NCBI RefSeq assembly: GCF_052078665.1
Contig: NZ_JBQJIK010000036.1
Coordinates: 15,084 to 79,083 of the forward strand
Direction: 5' to 3'
From: Inquilinus sp052078665
Lineage (GTDB): Bacteria > Pseudomonadota > Alphaproteobacteria > DSM-16000 > Inquilinaceae
Length of the DNA: 64,000 nt
Below the pieces are notes generated by a model. That model was given only the letters and a program-made list of their open reading frames with translations. It was not told the origin of the DNA and made no database searches. Positions 58,257 to 64,000 of this stretch are shown in pieces (positions within the stretch are counted from its first letter, which is position 1; the number at the start of each line of letters is the position of its first letter). A program made the translations under genes and the position numbers.

Positions 58257-58456
58257 GCGAGCCGCGCAGCAGCCTGTCGCGGCGCCAGCCGCGCCCGCGA
58301 CTGGAAACGGAGCAGCTCCACCGCTTGCGGGTCGCGGCCTGGCACAGCCAGGGTGTCGTCGTGATTCGGCCCGAGGAGGTCGAAGACGACCGGATCCGCC
58401 AGGCGATCGTGAACGAGGCCGACCGCCTCTACGGCAAGCGGAAGACGGAGGTGTGA
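58253..58456 (+). CDS. Small basic phage-operon protein
   Basis: This 67-residue protein is basic (SRRQPRPRLETEQLHRLRVAAWHSQGVVVIRPEEV), ends in RLYGKRKTEV, and has no clear family. Its ATG overlaps the preceding stop (ATGA). It is the last of three tightly linked genes opposite the S24 repressor. After it the apparently phage-derived segment ends; a minus-strand VOC gene follows by 33 bp. Confidence 0.6.
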   Translation: MSEPRSSLSRRQPRPRLETEQLHRLRVAAWHSQGVVVIRPEEVEDDRIRQAIVNEADRLYGKRKTEV

Positions 58457-58488
58457 GCAGCGGCCACGCCCGCTGGACGGATCGGAGG

Positions 58489-58962
58489 CTATGCCTTGCC
58501 GCCGAACAGCGCCTCGGCCCGTCGCCTGATCTCCTCCGGCGCCACGTCCTCGATATGGGTGGAGATGCTCCAGACATGGCCGAAGGGGTCGACCACCGTG
58601 CCCAGCCGGTCGCCGTAGAACTGGTCGGCGACCGGCCGCGACAGGGTGGCGCCGGCGGCCAGGGCCCGTTCCACCACCGCGTCGACATCCTCGACATAGA
58701 GGTGCAGCGAGACCGGCGTGCCGCCGATGGCGGACGGACTGGACCAGCCCGTCTCGGGCATCTCGTCGGCCAGCATGATCAGGCTGCCGCCGATCGTCAG
58801 CTCGGCATGACCGATGGTGCCGCCGTGCGCGTCCATGCGCAGCCGCTCGGCGGCGCCGAAGGCGGTGCGGTAGAAGTCGATCGCCGCGGCGGCGCCGCGG
58901 ACGATGAGATAGGGGGTGACGGTCGGGTAGCCGTCCGGAATCGGCTTCACCTGCGCGGCCAT
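58489..58962 (-). CDS. VOC family protein, PhnB-like
   Basis: This 157-residue protein is a vicinal-oxygen-chelate fold protein of the PhnB/glyoxalase-like group: TPYLIVRGAAAAIDFYRTAFGAAERLRM, IGHAELTIGGSLIMLAD and the closing YGDRLGTVVDPFGHVWSISTH. Its His/Glu metal ligands are not fully certain, and PhnB-type proteins have no defined reaction. GGGAGGAGG lies directly before the ATG. It is the first of three minus-strand genes between the phage-type switch and the tRNA fragment. Confidence 0.85.
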   Translation of the reverse strand: MAAQVKPIPDGYPTVTPYLIVRGAAAAIDFYRTAFGAAERLRMDAHGGTIGHAELTIGGSLIMLADEMPETGWSSPSAIGGTPVSLHLYVEDVDAVVERALAAGATLSRPVADQFYGDRLGTVVDPFGHVWSISTHIEDVAPEEIRRRAEALFGGKA

Positions 58963-59055
58963 TGCCTCCTCCCTGAGGTGGATCGCGGCGCGTTCGGTCG
59001 CGCCCTGCCGTCGATCATACAGGATGCGCGCCGGTGCGGGCAGGGGAGGGCGCGG

Positions 59056-59805
59056 TCAGGCGGCCGTTCTGTCGGGTGCTCCCGTCAGCAGCTCCGCCAC
59101 CGCCCGGATGATGCGGTCCGGCCGGATCGTCGAGCCCGACGGTACCCCGTCACCGATCCCGTCCACCCAGATCGCGTGGATGCCCAGGCGCTGCGGCGCC
59201 GCCACCTCCCATTCGAGGTTGTCGCCGACCATCCAGGCCTCGGCCGGATCGACTCCCAGCGCTTGCAGCGCATGGCGATAGGCGCGCTCCTCCGGCTTGC
59301 CGAAGCCGTGCTCGCCCTCGATCTGGATGTGATCGAACCGGTGTGCCAGATCGAAGCGCACGATCTTGGCGCGCTGGGCCTCGGCCGCGCCGTTGGTGAC
59401 CAGGGCCAGGCGGATGCCGAGTGCCCGGAAGCCGTCGACCACGGCATGGGCGTCGGGAAACAGGTGCATCTGCTCGTCGCGATAGGCGGTGAAGCGGTCG
59501 GCGAGGCGGTGGAGGAGGTCGGGGGAGGGCACCGGCCGGCCGCCGGCGGCGAGGGTGTCGAAGGCGCCGGCCACGATCATCCGCCGGGCTTCACCGATCC
59601 GCTGGCGCCAGATCCGGTGGCGCTCCGCATCCGCCCAGAAATCGCGGGCGAAGGCGCCGACCGCGGCGGCGATCTCGGCGGGGGACCAGGGAGCCAACGC
59701 CTCGGAGAACTCGGCGGTCACGGCGAGCCAGGCGGCCTCCGGACGGCCATAGGCAGAGATCAGCGTCTCGTCGAGGTCGAACAGGATGGCGCGGGGCAGC
59801 AGCAT
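59056..59805 (-). CDS. HAD family hydrolase
   Basis: This 249-residue protein has all HAD motifs: I, FDLDETLISAYG (nucleophile Asp); II, LALVTNGAAEAQRAK; III/IV, GEHGFGKPEERAYRHAL (Lys) and WMVGDNLEWEVAAPQRLG (Asp). The cap is the helical C1 type, as in haloacid dehalogenase, phosphoglycolate phosphatase and N-acylneuraminate-9-phosphatase relatives. The substrate is unknown, probably a small phosphate ester. Confidence 0.88.
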   Translation of the reverse strand: MLLPRAILFDLDETLISAYGRPEAAWLAVTAEFSEALAPWSPAEIAAAVGAFARDFWADAERHRIWRQRIGEARRMIVAGAFDTLAAGGRPVPSPDLLHRLADRFTAYRDEQMHLFPDAHAVVDGFRALGIRLALVTNGAAEAQRAKIVRFDLAHRFDHIQIEGEHGFGKPEERAYRHALQALGVDPAEAWMVGDNLEWEVAAPQRLGIHAIWVDGIGDGVPSGSTIRPDRIIRAVAELLTGAPDRTAA

Positions 59806-59896
59806 CGGATGCCGTCGGTCTGCGGAGGGACACCGCATTTGCGCCGGGCCCGCCATCTGACGCAAGTGTGCCGGCGGGACAGCCGGCGCCGGGCGG

Positions 59897-61570
59897 TCAG
59901 TGCCGCGGCGGCTTTGCCCGCAGCGCCGGGTGCTTCGGGGCGGGGCGGTGGGCGCGATCCTCCTCGATCCGGATGTGCTGGTCCTGTGTGTCCGGCCGGC
60001 GGATCGAGGAGGCGAAGCGGCCGGCGGCGTGGCGGGCGATCTCGACCCGGCTCTGCCGCTCGGCGATCTCGATCCGGCCGATCTCGGCCTTGGTGACGTG
60101 ACCGCGGCGGCACAGGAAAGGCAGCAGCCAACGCGGATCGGCGTTGTTGGCGCGGCCGACATTCATCCGGAACCAGACCGATTCACCGTCACCCTCGCGG
60201 GCCGGGCCGCCCTCCCGGGCGGGACGGGGCGGGCGCCGATCGGCCGAGGCGGGCCGCTCCGGCGGCGGCGACAGTTCCTCGGGCGCGGGGAGGAGGCTGC
60301 GATGCAGGCGGACCAGGGCGACGGCGAGATCCTCGGCGCTGCGCTCGGCCAGGAGGGCGCGAGCGCCGGCGAGGTCCTCTTCCGTCGCCGGCTCGGCCAG
60401 GATGGTGTCCTGGGCCAGCCGCGCCTGGTCGCGGGTGCGGATCTCGTCCGCTGCCGGCGGCGGCGACCAGACCGCCTCGACCCGGGCGGCGCCGAGCAGC
60501 CGTTCGGCCTGGTGGCGGCGGTTGTACGGCACCAGCACGACGCTGACACCCTTGCGCCCGGCCCGGCCGGTACGGCCGCTGCGATGCTGCAGAACCTGCG
60601 CGTCATGCGGCAGCTCGGCATGGATGACCAGGCCGAGATCCGGCAGGTCGAGCCCGCGGGCCGCGACGTCGGTGGCGACGCAGACCCGCGCCCGGCCGTC
60701 GCGCAGCGCCTGCAGCGCCCGGTTGCGCTCGACCTGGCTCAGCTCGCCCGACAGCGCCGCCACGGCGAAGCCGCGTTCCAGCAGGTTGCCCTGCAGGCGG
60801 CGCACCGCCTCGCGGGTCGAGCAGAACACGATGGCGCCGCGCGCCTCGAAGAAGCGCAGGATGTTGACGACGGCGCGCTCCACCTCGTGCGGCGCGACCT
60901 GCATCGCCCGGTACTCGATGTCGCGGTGCGGTTCGTCGCGCGACGACATGGCGATGCGCAGGGCGTCATGCTGGAAGCGCCGGGCGAGAGCGATGATCTC
61001 CTTCGGCAGCGTGGCCGAGAACAGCAGGGTCCGGCGCTCCGCCGGGGCGGCGTCGAGGATCGCCTCGAGATCCTCGCGGAAGCCGAGGTCGAGCATCTCG
61101 TCGGCCTCGTCCAGCACCACGGCGCGCAGTGCCGAGAGGTCGAGTTGGCCGCGCTCGATATGGTCGCGCAGGCGCCCGGGCGTGCCGACGACGATGTGGC
61201 AACCCGCGGCCAGCAGGCGCTGCTCGCGCCGGGCGTCCATGCCGCCGACGCAGGCGAGGACGCGGCCCCCGGCCGGCTGGTACAGCCACTCCAGCTCGCG
61301 CTGTACCTGCAACGCCAGCTCGCGGGTCGGAGCGATCACCAGGGCGAGCGGCGCCCCGCCCGGCCCGATACGCTCGGCGTCCCCAAGCAGCGTGCCGCCG
61401 AGGGCCAGGCCATAGGCCACGGTCTTGCCCGAGCCGGTCTGGGCCGAGACCAGCAGGTCGCGGTCCGCATTCTCGGATTGCAGCACCGCGGCCTGGACCG
61501 GCGTGGGCTCGGCATAGCCGCGCTCGGACAGGGCGCGCAGCAGGCTGGCGGGGGCGGGGGAGAAAGGCAT
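59897..61570 (-). CDS. DEAD-box RNA helicase with DbpA-like C terminus
   Basis: This 557-residue helicase unwinds RNA with ATP. Motifs are complete: Q motif region PTPVQAAVLQ, I AQTGSGKT, Ia PTRELA, GG, Ib TPGRL, II VLDEADEML, III SATLP, IV IVFCSTR, V ATDVAARGLDLP, VI HRSGRTGRAG. A linker rich in Pro/Arg/Glu is followed by a DbpA-type RNA-binding domain (WFRMNVGRANNADPRWLLPFLCRRGHVTKAEIGRIEI), so it resembles DeaD/CsdA used in ribosome assembly or cold adaptation. The ATG at 61570 is supported by the motif order. Confidence 0.92.
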   Translation of the reverse strand: MPFSPAPASLLRALSERGYAEPTPVQAAVLQSENADRDLLVSAQTGSGKTVAYGLALGGTLLGDAERIGPGGAPLALVIAPTRELALQVQRELEWLYQPAGGRVLACVGGMDARREQRLLAAGCHIVVGTPGRLRDHIERGQLDLSALRAVVLDEADEMLDLGFREDLEAILDAAPAERRTLLFSATLPKEIIALARRFQHDALRIAMSSRDEPHRDIEYRAMQVAPHEVERAVVNILRFFEARGAIVFCSTREAVRRLQGNLLERGFAVAALSGELSQVERNRALQALRDGRARVCVATDVAARGLDLPDLGLVIHAELPHDAQVLQHRSGRTGRAGRKGVSVVLVPYNRRHQAERLLGAARVEAVWSPPPAADEIRTRDQARLAQDTILAEPATEEDLAGARALLAERSAEDLAVALVRLHRSLLPAPEELSPPPERPASADRRPPRPAREGGPAREGDGESVWFRMNVGRANNADPRWLLPFLCRRGHVTKAEIGRIEIAERQSRVEIARHAAGRFASSIRRPDTQDQHIRIEEDRAHRPAPKHPALRAKPPRH

Positions 61571-61910
61571 GTCGCACTAGACCCTTGTTTCGAGCCGTGG
61601 CGGACACTGCTCCTGATGGGGATCCCGATCTTCCGAAATGTCAAAGAACGGCCGCCGCATCGCTGCGGGCCGGTCCAACGGCAAAAGATCTCTGAATCGT
61701 CGCGCGCATCGATACGCGAACCGGGCGTCGTGCACAAGGGCCGCTCCCCGGGGTGCGACGGTTTCGCCCCCGCCATCCACGCCAACGAGCATGCCATGCC
61801 GGGTGTGAAGCATCGGTCCGGCGGCAGCGGCCGGTTCGGGCCCATGCTGGTCGGTCCTCTCGATGCCGCTTGCAAAACCGAGGCGTTCCCTCTAGGAAAA
61901 CTGCGGCGTT
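61571..61910. other. Intergenic region before the tRNA-Pro fragment
   Basis: About 340 bp with no supported gene. A candidate promoter for the tRNA lies at 61870-61898 (TTGCAA, then TAGGAA after 17 bp). The rest holds nothing recognisable. Confidence 0.4.
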
Positions 61911-61949
61911 CGGGGCGTAGCGCAGTCTGGTAGCGCGCCTGCTTTGGGA
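61911..61949 (+). tRNA. 5' half of tRNA-Pro(TGG), broken in the anticodon loop
   Basis: The 39 bases give an acceptor 5' strand (CGGGGCG), TA, D-arm (GCGC, loop AGTCTGGTA, GCGC), G, the anticodon 5' stem CCTGC and loop TTTGGGA with anticodon TGG. A normal gene would continue with GCAGG for the stem's other strand; here AAAGGC follows and no T-arm or acceptor 3' strand can be found. The integrase gene ends 18 bp further, so this is probably an integration junction. Whether a full copy exists elsewhere cannot be seen. Confidence 0.75.
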
Positions 61950-61967
61950 AAAGGCTACGCAATCCCG

Positions 61968-63125
61968 TTAACCTGCTGATTTCCTAATGGTATTTTCGGC
62001 TTCTCCCGAACCCGGTTCGGGACTATTCCGGGACTCTGCCGGCGGCCGGGCCGCGGCCTCCATCATCTCGCGGATGTCGTCGACCAGGACGTGGGCGTAT
62101 TTCGCCGTGGTCTTGATGTCGGCGTGGCCGAGCTGCTTCTGCACCGCCTTCAGGTTGCCCGACGCCCGCAGGCCCCGGGTGGCGCTGGTGTGGCGGGTGT
62201 CGTGCATCCGAAAGTTCTTCACCTTGGCCGCGGCCAGGGCGGCGCTCCACAGGCGGCGCCAGCCGTCGCGGCTGATCGGATAGCGCTCGCCCTTGCGGCG
62301 CACCACCAGGCCGTCAGCGCTGGTGCGCGGCCGGTCGCAGACATAGGTGAAGACATGGTCGGCATGCTGGCCGCGGCAGCCCTGCAGCAGCGCCACCATG
62401 GCCCGCGTCATCGGCACGATGCGCAGCTTGCCGCCCGGCTTCCGGCTCTTGCCGACGACCTGGATCTCCAGCCGCTCGAAGTCGACATCCGGCCAGGTCA
62501 GGCCGCGGCACTCGCCGAGGCGGCAGCCGCTGAGGATGGCGAAGCGGACGATCGGGTGCAGGTCCGGCCGCAGCTGCGCGAACAGCCGATCCTCCTCGTC
62601 CCAGCTGGCCTCGCGCACCCGCTCCTCCGGCTCCTCGAGGCGGTGCCTGTGCCATCTCGGCTGCTTGCCGACGTCGATGCCCCAGGTGTCGGCGGCGCGA
62701 TGCACGATTCGGCGCAGCAACTCGACCGTGTCGCGGTTCACCGTCGCCGGCGCGACCAGCGTGGTCTTGTTGCGGGCCCGGTCGCCACGGCGCCGGGCGA
62801 CGATCTCGGCCAGCTTCGCGTCGGCGATCTCCGACAGCAGGGTGTTGGGGCCGAGCCGGTCGACCAGTCGGGACAGCCAGCGGAACACGTCCTCGCCGGA
62901 GGCCTGGTGCTGCGCCACCTCGGTGTAGAAGCGGCCGGCCGCCGCGTCGATCGTCATCTGCCGGCGCGGCTCCGGCCCGGCGGTGGCGACCTCTATGCGC
63001 TTCCGGGCTTCGAACTGCCGCGCCGCTGCCGCGCTCGCCGTTCCCGCAGAGCCGTGAAATCGTACACCCTTGACGACGAAGTCGTAGTGGTAGTGTGGCT
63101 TGCCTTTCGGCTTGTAGACGGACAC
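61968..63125 (-). CDS. Tyrosine-type site-specific integrase
   Basis: This 385-residue recombinase integrates a mobile element. The catalytic residues are visible: Arg in LSGCRLGECRGLTW near residue 232, HDTRHTSATRGL (His-x-x-Arg) near 318, the GHADIKTTAKYAHV tyrosine near 357, plus the Lys region. An N-terminal SAM-like/arm-binding domain precedes it (KGKPHYHYDFVVKGVRFHG). The GTG start at 63125 gives this family-like N terminus; the frame extends to 63509 without sense. Its 3' end points to the tRNA-Pro fragment 18 bp away, the usual place for the attachment site. Confidence 0.88.
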   Translation of the reverse strand: MSVYKPKGKPHYHYDFVVKGVRFHGSAGTASAAAARQFEARKRIEVATAGPEPRRQMTIDAAAGRFYTEVAQHQASGEDVFRWLSRLVDRLGPNTLLSEIADAKLAEIVARRRGDRARNKTTLVAPATVNRDTVELLRRIVHRAADTWGIDVGKQPRWHRHRLEEPEERVREASWDEEDRLFAQLRPDLHPIVRFAILSGCRLGECRGLTWPDVDFERLEIQVVGKSRKPGGKLRIVPMTRAMVALLQGCRGQHADHVFTYVCDRPRTSADGLVVRRKGERYPISRDGWRRLWSAALAAAKVKNFRMHDTRHTSATRGLRASGNLKAVQKQLGHADIKTTAKYAHVLVDDIREMMEAAARPPAESRNSPEPGSGEAENTIRKSAG

Positions 63126-63373
63126 GGGGCCTCCTGCCGGCGCCGGCGATCGATGAAGGTCTGCAAATCGCGCGATTCGAACTTCTTGGTGCGCCGCCCG
63201 ACCAGGACGTAGGGGATGTCGCCTGCTGCCACGTGCATCTTGAGCGTCTTGATGCACATGTCCAGCCGCTCGGCCGCCGCCGCCATCGACATCAGCAGCC
63301 GCCTGTCCGGCTCCGGCAAAGGTTCGCCGGCGGCAGCGGCCCGATCCTGGTCGCGGGCGGCGGCGTCGGTCAT
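62993..63373 (-). CDS. Excisionase-like HTH protein overlapping the integrase start
   Basis: This 126-residue protein contains an excisionase/HTH_17-like domain in residues 27-80 (LLMSMAAAAERLDMCIKTLKMHVAAGDIPYVLVGRRTKKFESRDLQTFIDRR). A low-complexity, Ser/Thr/Arg-rich tail is read out of frame over the first 133 bp of the integrase gene. The tail's codon make-up is unusual, so the real protein may be shorter, but no earlier stop exists in frame. Xis partners often precede int. Its start overlaps the preceding gene's stop (ATGA). Confidence 0.62.
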   Translation of the reverse strand: MTDAAARDQDRAAAAGEPLPEPDRRLLMSMAAAAERLDMCIKTLKMHVAAGDIPYVLVGRRTKKFESRDLQTFIDRRRRQEAPCPSTSRKASHTTTTTSSSRVYDFTALRERRARQRRGSSKPGSA

Positions 63374-63766
63374 GACCCGCCGGCCCCGATCGGCTCGTCG
63401 GGCCTAGCGCGGCCGGATCGGCGATCGAAGGCCTCGACCGCGGCCATTGCCGCGGCGGAGACGTGCAGCAGTTGTGCGCGCACCGCCTCCCAGGCTGCGG
63501 CCTGGTCATTGCCGACCAGCTGGGCGGCGGTCAGCTCGCCATCTGCGGCGGCCTCGGCGCTGTCGACGATCCAGTCGACGAAATCGCCGATGGCCTGCCG
63601 GTCGTCGCCCTCTCGGGTCAGGCCGGCGACATCCGTCAGGCGTTGCCGTTCCTGGCAGGCGTCCTGCAGCACGTCGATGGCGTGGTCCGGCAGGTAGGGA
63701 CGGCCATGCAGGCCGTCGGCGCCCTCGACATAGACGCGGATGGCGGCGATGCCGTCCGGCAGGGGA

Positions 63767-63774
<8 letters not shown>
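63370..63774 (-). CDS. Hypothetical protein of the integrated element
   Basis: This 134-residue acidic protein has no recognised domain; it shows mostly alpha-helical Ala-rich sequence (TAAQLVGNDQAAAWEAVRAQLLHVSAAAMAAVEAF) with an N-terminal DGIAAIRVYVEGADGLHG segment. It starts at GTG 63774 inside the end of an upstream partial gene and overlaps the excisionase-like gene by 4 nt, so it belongs to the element's integration operon. The function is unknown. Confidence 0.6.

Positions 63775-64000
<226 letters not shown>

Overview
The window is a gene-dense, high-GC stretch (roughly 70% by eye) of a proteobacterial chromosome. Many genes overlap by 4 nt (ATGA, GTGA) and there is little spacer DNA. 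The gene set (polyamine-type ABC transporter, Crp/Fnr and IclR regulators, RTX proteins for type I secretion, class II DAHP synthase, YbaY and KGG proteins, carph-isopro phage protein) fits a Rhodospirillales-type alphaproteobacterium, perhaps Inquilinus- or Azospirillum-like. That assignment is inference.

Layout. 1-2.5 kb: a PotB/PotA-like ABC transporter divergent from an IclR regulator, with two matching palindromes between them. 2.5-7.6 kb: two rRNA-modification enzymes (RsmC-like, RsuA-like), a small HTH-like protein, a DUF4153 membrane protein and an HD phosphohydrolase. 7.6-14 kb: AbrB-type and MFS transporters, LysR, PhoH, a KGG stress protein, HxlR and Crp/Fnr regulators. 14-22 kb: a subtilisin-like protease and a second RTX protein with matching C-terminal modules, flanking a NUDIX gene and a kinase / DMSP-lyase-like cupin / deaminase operon. 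22-27 kb: YajQ, a three-gene operon (ArnT-like GT39, GT2, YdjC/ChbG deacetylase) resembling amino-sugar lipid A modification systems, and a CHAP protein. 27.8-37.8 kb: central metabolism and cofactors (gabD, rpiA, gor, class II DAHP synthase, pncB, pabB, pabC). 37.9-44 kb: DUF2867/esterase pair, a membrane protein, a catalytic-core-only threonyl-tRNA synthetase behind a threonine-rich attenuator, a divergent Xre-RES toxin-antitoxin operon, and ribA followed by a truncated ribD. 44-54.7 kb: secDF, histone-deacetylase-like protein, DUF192, a MacAB plus outer-membrane-factor efflux operon and a LuxR regulator. 54.7-57 kb: O-methyltransferase and dihydropyrimidinase behind a RutR-like operator.

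The right end has mobile-element features. At 57-58.5 kb an S24 phage-type repressor faces a carph-isopro/Cro-like gene and two small genes, with several ATACG-N3-CGTAT palindromes. At 61.9 kb the 5' half of a tRNA-Pro(TGG) gene is broken in the anticodon loop, 18 bp from the end of a tyrosine integrase gene. Behind the integrase lie an excisionase-like gene, an unknown gene and a partial gene with a run of 20 identical alanine codons that leaves the window.

The most interesting items are the Thr-leader attenuator in front of an editing-less ThrRS, the NaxD-like lipid A operon, the repressor/operator module, and the integrase at the broken tRNA-Pro. No CRISPR array, rRNA operon or complete prophage was seen.
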